DNA of 64,000 nucleotides from DASZVB01 sp036272055. Its GTDB lineage: Bacteria > Myxococcota_A > Polyangia > Polyangiales > Polyangiaceae. Below are positions 25,986 through 33,961 of this stretch, piece by piece. How positions within the stretch are numbered: the stretch's first letter is position 1; each line of letters starts with the position of its first letter. A program made the position numbers and the translations under genes. The notes under the pieces are model-generated. The model ran no database searches and was not told the DNA's origin. It saw only the letters and a list, made by a program, of their open reading frames with translations. Location: positions 1-64,000 of the forward strand of contig DATAZL010000005.1 in NCBI GenBank assembly GCA_036272055.1, given 5' to 3'.

Positions 25986-27872
25986 ATGGTCCCGATGCGA
26001 CTCCTGCTCGGCATGGCGCTGGCGAGCGGCGTCGTGTCGTGCTCGTCGGCTCCCGCTTCGTCGAGCGATGGGTCCGGACCCGTGAATCGCGAGAGCGAGA
26101 AGCTCGATCCCGCAGGCGCCACTGCGGTGCAGCAAGCGTACGATGCGTGGGGTGGCGCGAGCAGCGGACTCGGCGCAGCGACGACCGATGTGCTCCCGAC
26201 GCCGGACGGCACCGGCGTGTATCAGCAGTACCAGGGCGGTGCGATCTACTGGACGGCCAACACCGGCGCGCACATGGTCTTCCAGGCGATCCGCGACAAA
26301 TGGGGCGACCTCGGATGGGAAACGGGCTTTCTCGGCTACCCCATCGACGACACGCGCGCCGCGCCGGATGGGCGAGGCTTCTTTTCGTATTTCCAGAACG
26401 GCGCGATCTACTGGTCGCCCGACACCGGCGCGCACGAGGTGCACGGCGCGATCCTGGGTCGATGGGGCGAGCTCGGCTGGGAACAAGGTTCCCTCGGCTA
26501 CCCGACGAGCGACGAGACGGACAGCCCGGTGGGCGGGCGCATGAACACGTTCCAGGGCGGCGCCCTCTACTGGAGCAACTGCGTCGGTGTCACCGATGCA
26601 CCACAGGGCTGCACCCTCATCGCGACCGGCGATTGCAACACCGACGCCGATTGTGGGAACGGGGCCACGTGCAATAACCCGTTCGACAACGCGCAGGGCA
26701 ACTGCACGTCGACCATCGACACGTACTCCGGCGATCCCGTCGCGACGATCCACTGGACGAGCGGCGACGACTTCAACAGCTGCACCACGAACGCGGTGCC
26801 GAACGAGCTCGCCGACATGGATCAGTACGCCTACACGCAGGTGTCCTTCGATCAGCGAGAAGAAGTCCCGCTGCCGCCCGACAACGAGTCCGTCCCGATG
26901 CTCGGCGGGCTCGGCGGCGATTGCTCGGCGATCGGCGTACTGGAAGGCGATCTTCCATGGGACCACTTGCAGAGCCTGGTGCGCTTGCCGGGGAGCTCCG
27001 GCGAGAACTGGATCGCCGCGTCGATCGACACCCACGGCAGTAGCGACGGCATCGTCGTCGGCGGCGTCCTGTTCGCTCAGCTCGGTCAGGTGAACGGCAA
27101 CGGCGGCGAGCCGTTCCGCGCCGGACAGAACGACGACCGCAACCAGAACCGCGCACAGGCTTACTACACCCTCCCTGCTCCCCATCCCGGCGGCATGCAG
27201 GTCCTCGGTCGGACACTCGCGGTGGCACTCGACCAGGACACCAACGTCGGGCAGCCCTCCATCTACTTCATCGACGTCTCGAACCCGACCGGCAAGCACG
27301 TCGACGATGCGATCATCGACAGGGTCCCGCTCCAGTCGATGGTCTATCCGTCCGGCGTCGACGCGCCCACGAGCATCACCGCGGTCGCGGTCGTGCCGCT
27401 CGCGACGGGCTTCTTGATGGCGGTGAACAGCGGCGCGAGCGTGTGGCTATACCTGACGAACTATTCGTCCATCGGCCCGGACACGCACTGGTACTTCCAC
27501 AACCACGTCGCGATCAGCAACGGTCCCGGTGCAGAGAACATGACGTTCCTCACCGAGTGCGACGGGACCGTCTATCTTCTCACCGCAAGCAATCAGCAGG
27601 GCGGCTCGCTCGGCGAGAACGGCATCGGCAACAGCGTGAACATGCACAAGCTCGTGAAGGACGGGGACAAGCTGTCGCTCTCGCTCTTCGGCAACCGTAA
27701 CTCGTTCGTGAACGACGGCTACGCCGACTTCCGCGCGTCCGCGACCTTCTACGTCTCCCCCCAGGGAGAGATCGCCCTCTACGCCGCATCGCGAAGCCTT
27801 CTCTGCCGCGACGACAACTTCAAGATGGCGGAGTTCCTCGTGCCACACTTCTGCGGCCTGGGGGGATGCTAG
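25986..27872 (+). CDS. LGFP-repeat lipoprotein
   Basis: 628 residues from the ATG at 25986 (the next in-frame ATG, at 25995, is close). The signal ends ALASGVVSC (lipobox). Three LGFP repeats follow near residues 45-190, with the signatures GGAIYWTANTGAH, LGYPIDDTRAAPDG, GAIYWSPDTGAHEVHG and LGYPTSDET; these modules are thought to bind cell-wall or surface glycan. A Cys-rich link (DCNTDADCGNGATC) leads to a C-terminal beta-rich domain of about 400 residues with no clear family. It ends with paired cysteines (FCGLGGC). Probably a surface-anchored protein. Confidence 0.8.
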   Translation: MVPMRLLLGMALASGVVSCSSAPASSSDGSGPVNRESEKLDPAGATAVQQAYDAWGGASSGLGAATTDVLPTPDGTGVYQQYQGGAIYWTANTGAHMVFQAIRDKWGDLGWETGFLGYPIDDTRAAPDGRGFFSYFQNGAIYWSPDTGAHEVHGAILGRWGELGWEQGSLGYPTSDETDSPVGGRMNTFQGGALYWSNCVGVTDAPQGCTLIATGDCNTDADCGNGATCNNPFDNAQGNCTSTIDTYSGDPVATIHWTSGDDFNSCTTNAVPNELADMDQYAYTQVSFDQREEVPLPPDNESVPMLGGLGGDCSAIGVLEGDLPWDHLQSLVRLPGSSGENWIAASIDTHGSSDGIVVGGVLFAQLGQVNGNGGEPFRAGQNDDRNQNRAQAYYTLPAPHPGGMQVLGRTLAVALDQDTNVGQPSIYFIDVSNPTGKHVDDAIIDRVPLQSMVYPSGVDAPTSITAVAVVPLATGFLMAVNSGASVWLYLTNYSSIGPDTHWYFHNHVAISNGPGAENMTFLTECDGTVYLLTASNQQGGSLGENGIGNSVNMHKLVKDGDKLSLSLFGNRNSFVNDGYADFRASATFYVSPQGEIALYAASRSLLCRDDNFKMAEFLVPHFCGLGGC

Positions 27873-27878
27873 AGGCCG

Positions 27879-28007
27879 TCAGCCCTCGTCCCAGAGCGAC
27901 TGCAGCGTCCAGGGTCCGCCCGGCACGGCCCAGAATGCGCCGGCGATCAGACGGTAACCGCGATCGAGCGCGGCGATCTTGTCGCGCTCGGCCGGGTTCA
28001 GCTCCAT
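27879..28007 (-). CDS. Small ORF overlapping the end of the AAA regulator gene
   Basis: 42 codons starting ATG at 28007 (MELNPAERDKIAALDRGY), overlapping the stop of the upstream regulator gene in another frame. It could be a separate small gene or the frameshifted end of the regulator. No family is recognised. Confidence 0.35.
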   Translation of the reverse strand: MELNPAERDKIAALDRGYRLIAGAFWAVPGGPWTLQSLWDEG

Positions 28008-29200
28008 CGGGACATCATCTCGAGCCCGATCTCGGTGCGAACGACGGCAGACTTCGGATCGCCGTTGAAGACGTCGCATTCCCCGCGCAGGCAATAGAGC
28101 ATGCCGAGGATCGGCGGCGGGTCTCCGTTGCCCGAGACCGCGTCGATTCCCACGTCGAGCAGCCTGGCCGCCGCGACCCAGTCATCGGCGTCGTGCGCGA
28201 CCAGAAATCCCTCACAGAAAAGCCCCGATGCCCGTAGCTCGGGCGGCGCGTTCGTCGCGGCTGTGCGCGCTTGCTCGAGCCAGCCGATGCCTTCTCGAAG
28301 CTTGCCCTGGGTCCACCAGAAATTCGTGAGGCCGGCAGAGAGCTCCAGCGCCGATAGAGGAGCGAGCTGAAGGAGCCGCGCGAGAGCGACGCGTACGTTG
28401 TCCTCGAGGCGCCGGAGCACCTCGAGGTGTGGCCGCTCCGGGCCCATCGTCAGGCCATTGCATTCGAGGAGCGCCGCCTCGAGATAGAACCGCGCATGGC
28501 GATCGCGGACGGCGTCGAGCTCGCCGGCCACGCCGAGCTGCTCGAGGGAATACTGGCGGATGGTTTCGAGCAGCTGGTAGCGACCGCCGTCGAGCTTCAT
28601 GAACAGCGACTTCTCGACGAGGCGGGCGGTGAGGTCGGCCACCTGAGCGGCGCTCTGTCCCTCCGTCGCGCAGATGCCGTTGATGGCCGGCAGATCGAAG
28701 CCGCCGGCGAAGACGGCCATCCGGTGGAGCTGTCCGGCCAGCGGCAACGGAGCGAGTCGATGACTCACCTCGCCGTCGACCCACAGCGGTTCGCGACTGG
28801 TCGCCAGGATGCGCAATCGCGGGAGCTGCGCGGTCAGCGAATCGACCAGATCGGCGACCGCCGACACGACGTGCTCGCAGTTGTCGAGCACGAGCAGCAC
28901 GTCCTTGTCTGCAAGCCATGCGACGATGGCGTCCTCGTAAGAGAGGCCGCCGAGCTTCGTGAGCCCGATCGCGGTCGCCACTTCGGCGGTCACGAGCTCG
29001 GCAGAGCGCAGCGGCGCGAGCCACACGACGGCCACTCCGTCGGAGAGCTCCTCGCGACTGATCGTCGCGGCCACGGTCGTCGCGAGCGCCGTCTTGCCGA
29101 CGCCGCCAGGCCCGATCACCGTCGTGACCGATGATGAGAGGACACTCTCCGTCACGGCCGCGAGCTCACGCTCGCGACCGAGGAGCCGTCGTGCGCGCAA
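27998..29200 (-). CDS. STAND-type (NB-ARC-like) ATPase regulator, short form
   Basis: 400 residues from a TTG at 29200. The protein begins almost at the nucleotide-binding domain: RRLLGRERELAAV, Walker A GPGGVGKTALA near residue 31, Walker B DVLLVLDNCEHV near 104, sensor LRILATSREPLW near 133. The C-terminal third is helical and TPR-like. Such proteins normally also have a DNA-binding domain (AfsR/LuxR type) and a longer TPR array. Here a stop about 30 codons upstream leaves no room for an N-terminal DNA-binding domain, and the C-terminus is short, so this may be a trimmed regulator. Confidence 0.7.
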   Translation of the reverse strand: MRARRLLGRERELAAVTESVLSSSVTTVIGPGGVGKTALATTVAATISREELSDGVAVVWLAPLRSAELVTAEVATAIGLTKLGGLSYEDAIVAWLADKDVLLVLDNCEHVVSAVADLVDSLTAQLPRLRILATSREPLWVDGEVSHRLAPLPLAGQLHRMAVFAGGFDLPAINGICATEGQSAAQVADLTARLVEKSLFMKLDGGRYQLLETIRQYSLEQLGVAGELDAVRDRHARFYLEAALLECNGLTMGPERPHLEVLRRLEDNVRVALARLLQLAPLSALELSAGLTNFWWTQGKLREGIGWLEQARTAATNAPPELRASGLFCEGFLVAHDADDWVAAARLLDVGIDAVSGNGDPPPILGMLYCLRGECDVFNGDPKSAVVRTEIGLEMMSRWS

Positions 29201-29383
29201 CGCGGGCGCACGCGCCAGCGCCTCTCTCGGGCGCCCTGCGCCTCGATCACGGCCATGTCGTCTTTTACAGGCGGACCCCGTTCTTCACAACGCGGCGGTG
29301 TGACACGGGCCCGAGCCGATGCACCGTATTGCGCTGGGGGCCCGGATCACGCCAAACGGGCGCGAAAAAGCCGTTATCGGCGT
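29201..29383. other. Spacer upstream of the AAA regulator
   Basis: 183 bp with no convincing gene. It carries the regulator's upstream region and the 3' flank of the SRPBCC gene. Confidence 0.4.
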
Positions 29384-29824
29384 TCAGCTCTTCTCGAGCA
29401 GCTCTTTCAACTGCCTCAGGTCCTTCTCGTTCGCGCGCCGCATCGCCGAGGCCATGAACGGCGCGACGAGCTTCGAGAACCCGCTCGGTTCGCCGCGGTT
29501 CCGAAGGGTCATCCGCGTTCCGTCGGCTTGCACGGACTCCCAGGTGTAGGTCGTCTCCATCGGGAACGGCCCTTCACTCGTCCGCATCACGAGCCGTTCC
29601 GCCGGAACGAGGTCCACGACCTCGTACGTGTACGCAAGCCGGCGACCGAGAAAGCGCGCCACGAACGCGACGCGAGAACCTATGGCGAGCGGCGGAGCCG
29701 TCTTCCACTCGACGGACTGGATGTTGACGTACCACTGCGGCGCATTCCCCGGATCTCCCGCGTATGCGGCCACCTCCGAGCGCGGCCGCCCGATCACGAT
29801 CTCGGTGAGCACGTCGACGGACAT
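29384..29824 (-). CDS. SRPBCC-family (polyketide cyclase/START-like) protein
   Basis: 146 residues. It follows the SRPBCC helix-grip pattern: VDVLTEIVIGRPRSEVAAYA at the start, PQWYVNIQSVEWKT, a central sheet (RVAFVARFLGRRLAYTYEV), and a long C-terminal helix (FMASAMRRANEKDLRQLKEL). Members bind lipids or other hydrophobic ligands in an internal cavity. It lies 10 bp downstream of an AHSA1-type gene and is probably co-transcribed with it. Confidence 0.8.
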   Translation of the reverse strand: MSVDVLTEIVIGRPRSEVAAYAGDPGNAPQWYVNIQSVEWKTAPPLAIGSRVAFVARFLGRRLAYTYEVVDLVPAERLVMRTSEGPFPMETTYTWESVQADGTRMTLRNRGEPSGFSKLVAPFMASAMRRANEKDLRQLKELLEKS

Positions 29825-29834
29825 GCACGTGTGA

Positions 29835-30215
29835 CTAGCGCACGTTGGCGAGCTTGTCCCAGTAGTTCGCCTGCCAGCCCTGGGCGAGATGGTCCTTCAT
29901 GCCGTCCGGAAAGCCGTCGTGGTCGAAGACGAGCTTCGTCCCGCTGCCGCTCTCGTGAAGCTCGAAACGCGCGATGGAATAGAGCCCTTCCGGCCAGGTC
30001 TTGGCGCGCCAGGCCTGAACGACGCGCTTGCTCGGCACGAGCTCGACGTGACGCCCGGTGATGTGACCACCGAAGACCGAGAATGCCGACCCTTCCGTCG
30101 GGTCGCCAGCCGCCGGCGCGCCCGTCAGCTCCGTGAATCGCTTTGCATCGACGAGCGCCTCGAAGACGAGCGTCGGGCCTGCGATCAACGTCACTTCCTG
30201 ATGAATATTCGACAA
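29835..30215 (-). CDS. AHSA1/SRPBCC-domain protein
   Basis: 126 residues from a TTG at 30215, chosen because AGAGG lies seven bases upstream; longer in-frame sequence runs into the divergent promoter. It shows the Aha1-like pattern NIHQEVTLIAGPTLVFEALV, FSVFGGHITGRHVELVPSKR, VQAWRAKTWPEG, and the closing helix MKDHLAQGWQANYWDKL. These small proteins are commonly paired with ArsR repressors, as here with the divergent gene at 30275. Confidence 0.8.
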   Translation of the reverse strand: MSNIHQEVTLIAGPTLVFEALVDAKRFTELTGAPAAGDPTEGSAFSVFGGHITGRHVELVPSKRVVQAWRAKTWPEGLYSIARFELHESGSGTKLVFDHDGFPDGMKDHLAQGWQANYWDKLANVR

Positions 30216-30274
30216 TGAAACCTCTTTTTCGCTCAGCGGAGCGTTTAACCGTTTGGTATATTGATCCAGGTGCC
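30216..30274. promoter_or_regulatory. Divergent promoter/operator of the ArsR - AHSA1 pair
   Basis: 59 bp between the divergent starts. It is AT-richer than its surroundings and contains GTTTAACCGTTTGG (an imperfect direct repeat) and TATATT at 30257-30262, a possible -10. ArsR-family repressors usually bind such short shared regions, so both genes are probably controlled here. The exact operator cannot be defined by eye. Confidence 0.45.
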
Positions 30275-30640
30275 ATGTCAACAAGAGCGACGGCTGCGTC
30301 CCGGGACTTGCGGCTGGATCTCGTCTTCTCCGCGCTCGGCGACACGACACGCCGTCGTCTCATTGCGCGCCTGGCGAACGGTCCCGCGACCATCACCGAG
30401 CTCGCGGAGCCGTTCGCGATGACGTTGCCGGCGGTGTCGAAGCACCTGCGCGTGCTCGAGCGAGCGGGGCTTCTGCGGCGCGAGCGCGACGGCTGGTATC
30501 ACCACTGCCATCTCGAGACACGCCCACTCGAAAGCGCGGTCGCGTTCCTCGCGAAGTATCAGCCGTTCTGGGAGAGCACCCTCGACGCACTCGCAGAGCA
30601 CGTGGAAGCACCCGACCAGAAGAAGGCGAGGAGCCGATGA
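30275..30640 (+). CDS. ArsR-family transcriptional repressor
   Basis: 121 residues from the ATG at 30275. It has the winged helix-turn-helix of the family: LVFSALGDTTRRRLIARLAN, then ATITELAEPFAMTLPAVSKH, then LRVLERAGLLRRERDGW. No metal-binding Cys pair is present, so it belongs to the SRPBCC-associated subgroup rather than the metal sensors. It overlaps the following AHSA1 gene by four bases (ATGA at 30637), so the two are translationally coupled. Confidence 0.9.
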   Translation: MSTRATAASRDLRLDLVFSALGDTTRRRLIARLANGPATITELAEPFAMTLPAVSKHLRVLERAGLLRRERDGWYHHCHLETRPLESAVAFLAKYQPFWESTLDALAEHVEAPDQKKARSR

Positions 30641-31065
30641 GCGCCGGCGTCGCGCTCATTGCACGCCGCACCATCCGCGCGAGCGCGCCGAGGCTCTTCG
30701 ACGCCTGGACGACGCCGGATGAGCTTCGCGCCTGGTGGGGTCCAAAACCCGTGACCTGCTCGAGCGCGGAGGTGGATCTTCGCGTCGGGGGCAGTTATCG
30801 CATCTCGAATCTGCTCCCCGACGGCCGCATCTTCATCATCGAAGGCCAGTTTCGAGTCGTCGAACGACCACACCGCCTCGTCTACACCTGGTGCGCCGGT
30901 GAAGATCGCCAATCCCTTGTCACCGTGCGCTTCGAGCCACGCGGTGACGCGACCGAAGTGATCATCGTCCACGAACAGATCCCGGGCGATACGATCCGGG
31001 ATTCGCACGGAACGGGCTGGACCGGGTGCCTGGACGGCCTCGAGCGTCACTTCACGCCGGCGTGA
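30637..31065 (+). CDS. AHSA1/SRPBCC-domain protein
   Basis: 142 residues, start coupled to the ArsR stop. Motifs are RTIRASAPRLFDAWTTPDEL, WWGPKPVTCSSAEVDLRVGG, YRISNLLPDGR and HGTGWTGCLDGLERHF, all typical of the Aha1-C/SRPBCC domain. Such proteins bind small hydrophobic ligands. Together with the divergent SRPBCC genes this makes three members of the superfamily around one ArsR regulator. Confidence 0.85.
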   Translation: MSAGVALIARRTIRASAPRLFDAWTTPDELRAWWGPKPVTCSSAEVDLRVGGSYRISNLLPDGRIFIIEGQFRVVERPHRLVYTWCAGEDRQSLVTVRFEPRGDATEVIIVHEQIPGDTIRDSHGTGWTGCLDGLERHFTPA

Positions 31066-31144
31066 TGACAGTGTCCAAAAGCGCGAGCCTCGGGCGTCAT
31101 AGAGTGTCGGACCCCTCCGATCGTCTACACTCGAGGACAAAACG

Positions 31145-31489
31145 ATGCCGAAATTCCTGTGCTTGCAGCGAAATCTGGGTGGCGGTGAAGGGTCGGGCGC
31201 CAAGCCTTCCCCGTCGGAGATGCAGGCCATGTACGCGAAGTTCAACGAGTGGCGGGAAAAGTTCCGCGACAACCTGGTCGACCTCGGAGGTCGACTCGGC
31301 AAAGGCAAGCTCGCCGTCTCCGAGCCCGCACCCGACGGTCCCTTCGTCGAGGTGAAGGAGCTCGTCGGCGGATACATGATCGTCTCTGCATCGACGCTCG
31401 ACGAAGCGATCCGCGTCGCGAGCGAATGCCCGGGGCTCGTCCGTCCTGGTTCGGGCGTCGAGGTGATCGAGATCCACGCACCTGGATGA
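31145..31489 (+). CDS. YCII-related (DGPF) domain protein
   Basis: 114 residues. It carries AMYAKFNEWREKFRDNLVDL, the DGPF-type motif PAPDGPFVEVKELVGGYMIV, and ASTLDEAIRVASECPG near the end, all diagnostic for YCII-related proteins. These small ferredoxin-fold proteins are nearly always followed by an ECF sigma factor gene whose start is close to their stop. Here the following sigma sequence has lost its front half. Confidence 0.85.
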   Translation: MPKFLCLQRNLGGGEGSGAKPSPSEMQAMYAKFNEWREKFRDNLVDLGGRLGKGKLAVSEPAPDGPFVEVKELVGGYMIVSASTLDEAIRVASECPGLVRPGSGVEVIEIHAPG

Positions 31490-32482
31490 CGGCTGCGCTC
31501 GGCGAGCGAAGCGCCGGACGCAGCCGCAAGGGAACCCGACGTCTTCCTCGCGGCCGACGTGCGCGACGATCTTCTGCGCGTGCTCTTCGTCTGCTGCGAC
31601 GACGCCATTCCGCTCGAGTCGCACCTCGTGCTCGCCCTGAAGACGCTCTGCGGTTTCGACGTCCGCGAGATCGCAGCGCGCCTCTTCATGACGGACGCCA
31701 ACGTCTACAAGCGCCTGGGCCGCGCGCGAACCCGGCTCCGAGAGCTTCCACTCCATGAAGCGGACCTGACGCTCGAGCAGCTGTCGTCACGGCTCCCCGC
31801 TGTCCGGGCCGTGCTGCACCAGCTCTTCACCGAGGGGTATCTCTCGTCCCACGCCGAAACGTCGATTCGCCGCGAGCTCTGCGACGAAGCGCGTCGTCTC
31901 ACCGAGCTCCTCTCCGAGCACCCCGTCAGTGCCACGCCAGAGACGTTCGCGCTGCTCGCCCTGATGCATCTCCACCTCGCGCGGCTTTCCGCGCGACAAG
32001 ACGCAAGCGGCGGCCTTCTCCTGCTCGAAGAGCAGGACCGGTCCCTCTGGGACGCCCGTCACATTCACGACGGCCTATCGTGGCTCGGCCGGTCGTCCAT
32101 AGGCGACGTGTTCTCGCGCTATCACGCCGAAGCCGGCATCGCCGCCGAGCATTGCCTCGCCCCCTCCGTCGCGGATACTCGCTGGGATCGCGTCGTCGAA
32201 TGCTACGAGCTGCTCGAGCGCGTCGCGCCGTCTGCGCTCCACACCTTGAATCGAGCCGTCGCGATCGCCGAGTGGCGCGGCCCCGCGGAGGCACTCGCTC
32301 TGCTCGAGGGACTCGCTCCGCCGACGTGGCTCGCCGGTTCGTACATGTGGGCCGCAGTCCTGGCCGATCTACATCGACGCTGCGGCAACGCCGACGGAGC
32401 CGCCGAGCACCGTCGTATCGCGATCGACACGGCGCCCAACGACGCGATCCGCGAAGTGTTGCGACGACGGTTGGACGGGTAG
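31490..32482 (+). pseudogene. ECF sigma factor (DUF6596 type) lacking region 2
   Basis: The frame directly after the YCII stop, without a start, reads RLRSASEAPDAAAREPDVFL and then DDLLRVLFVCCDDAIP, LALKTLCGFDVREIAARLFM and VYKRLGRARTRLRE, which is region 4 of the YCII-associated ECF sigma factors. The long C-terminal domain of this group follows (EARRLTELLSEHP to the end). The whole of region 2 and the -10-binding part, about 100 residues, is missing. A GTG at 31559 could initiate a 307-residue protein. The join lies in frame with the YCII gene, so one deletion can explain it. Confidence 0.75.
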
Positions 32483-32536
32483 AGACAGCCGGCGCCACGG
32501 CAGTATTCTTGCGGCCTCCCGCCGTCGGCGTTACCA

Positions 32537-33121
32537 GTGGTTCTCGGCGCGACGGTCGGGCTCGCCGTCGCTGCATCGCTTCCTGGCGAGATGAGCTGGG
32601 CGCTCCGCATCGTCGCAGGATGGGACGCGGGAAGCGGCCTGCTGCTCGTGATGATCTGGTTCCTCATCCTGGCAGGCGATCCAGTCGCGACTCGCTGTCG
32701 AGCGGCCGCGGCGGATCCCGGACACACGGTCGTGTGGGTCATTGTCCTCGGCGCGAGCGCACTGAGCCTCTTCGCCGGCGCGGGCCTGATGCGCCACGCG
32801 AAACGAATCGCGCCCGAGGCGGGCACGCTCCTCGTGTGTCTGTCGCTCGTCGCCGTGATCGCGGCGTGGTTTCTCACACACACGTCGTTCACCCTCAGGT
32901 ACGCGCATCTTTACTACCGCGACGACGACGAGGGCGAAGGAGGGCTGTCGTTCCCCGGCGATCGCAAACCGGACGATTTCGACTTCGCCTACTTCGCGTT
33001 CACCGTCGGCATGTGCTTCCAGGTCTCGGACGTGACCGTCTCGAGCCCGCAGATCCGTCGCGCCGACGCATCGACGCGCCAGCTCCGGCCAGAGCTCCAG
33101 CGCGGTCGCGTCGAGCCGTGA
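32537..33121 (+). CDS. DUF1345-like membrane protein, truncated at the C-terminus
   Basis: 194 residues with a GTG start. Transmembrane segments follow the DUF1345 order: MSWALRIVAGWDAGSGLLLV, a second helix ending MIWFLILAG, then VVWVIVLGASALSLFAGAG, VCLSLVAVIAAWFLTHTSF and DFAYFAFTVGMCFQVSDV. Family members end with one more hydrophobic helix (of the type LLSFLFNTVILAL). Here it is replaced by a hydrophilic Arg-rich tail (RRADASTRQLRPELQRGR), so the gene is probably truncated by a rearrangement. Confidence 0.75.
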   Translation: MVLGATVGLAVAASLPGEMSWALRIVAGWDAGSGLLLVMIWFLILAGDPVATRCRAAAADPGHTVVWVIVLGASALSLFAGAGLMRHAKRIAPEAGTLLVCLSLVAVIAAWFLTHTSFTLRYAHLYYRDDDEGEGGLSFPGDRKPDDFDFAYFAFTVGMCFQVSDVTVSSPQIRRADASTRQLRPELQRGRVEP

Positions 33122-33246
33122 GCTCATCCTTCACGAGCATAGGCCGGATAGGAGTCATCTCCAACGCGTCGGGTGCGAGCCCGGCGACGTCCTCGCTCGC
33201 CCTGGCTCGCGTGCCAGAGCAAGGGGTTCATGTAGAATATCGTCCA

Positions 33247-33942
33247 ATGACGAACCTTCTCGGCGTGCTGCGGGGCATCGCGCTCGTAACTTGTTCCTCT
33301 CTGCTCGGAGCGGGATGCTCGAGCGATTCGTCGCCGGGTAACGCTGACGGCGGCAACGCCGGTGCCGCGTCGGGAGGGAGCTCCGGCTCGTCCGCTGGCT
33401 CGTCGGGAAAGGCCGGGTCGTCGGGAAGTGCCGGCTCGTCGGGAAAGGCCGGCAGTGGCGGAGCGGCGGCCGGCGGCTCTTCCGGAGCGAGCTCCGGTGG
33501 GCGCGCAGGAGCGACCGCGGGCGGCGCTGCGGGCGCGGCGCAAGGCGGCAACGCCGGCGCTTCCGCGGGGGGTGCTTCCGGCGCGCAAGGCTCCGGCGGC
33601 ACCACCGATCGCGACGCCATGACGGAGCCGACCGACGCGCAAGCGGACGCCGGCAGCGATCCCTGCTCGTCGTGCAAGGCCGGCGAGCTCTGCGTCGAGC
33701 ACATCGTCGAGGGTGGCGCGCTGTTCCTCGCCGACGCCGGACGCTGCGCGAACGGCCGCGTACCCGTCCCGAGCGGCGGTCGAACCATCTGCGAGACGGC
33801 GCCGAGCTACACGTGCGACAAGCTGCCGGTCGGGTGCAACGGGGCGTCCCATTGCGGTTGCGCACGCTCCCTCTGCAACAGCGCGAACCTCTGCAAGGAC
33901 GTCTCTCCGACGCTCATGCAGTGCACGTTGCAAGCGCCCTGA
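33247..33942 (+). CDS. Gly/Ser/Ala-linker lipoprotein with Cys-rich C-terminus
   Basis: 231 residues. The signal ends SSLLGAGC (lipobox). A linker of about 100 residues of GSSG, GKAG and GGA repeats follows, and then a domain with many cysteines (DPCSSCKAGELCVEH, ICETAPSYTC, VGCNGASHCGCARSLC, LCKDVSPTLMQC), presumably disulfide-bonded. The pattern is frequent in secreted myxobacterial proteins. No function is known. TAGAAT at about 33232-33237 may be a -10 box. Confidence 0.7.
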   Translation: MTNLLGVLRGIALVTCSSLLGAGCSSDSSPGNADGGNAGAASGGSSGSSAGSSGKAGSSGSAGSSGKAGSGGAAAGGSSGASSGGRAGATAGGAAGAAQGGNAGASAGGASGAQGSGGTTDRDAMTEPTDAQADAGSDPCSSCKAGELCVEHIVEGGALFLADAGRCANGRVPVPSGGRTICETAPSYTCDKLPVGCNGASHCGCARSLCNSANLCKDVSPTLMQCTLQAP

Positions 33943-33961
33943 GCCCTGCCGGCGGGGTAAA

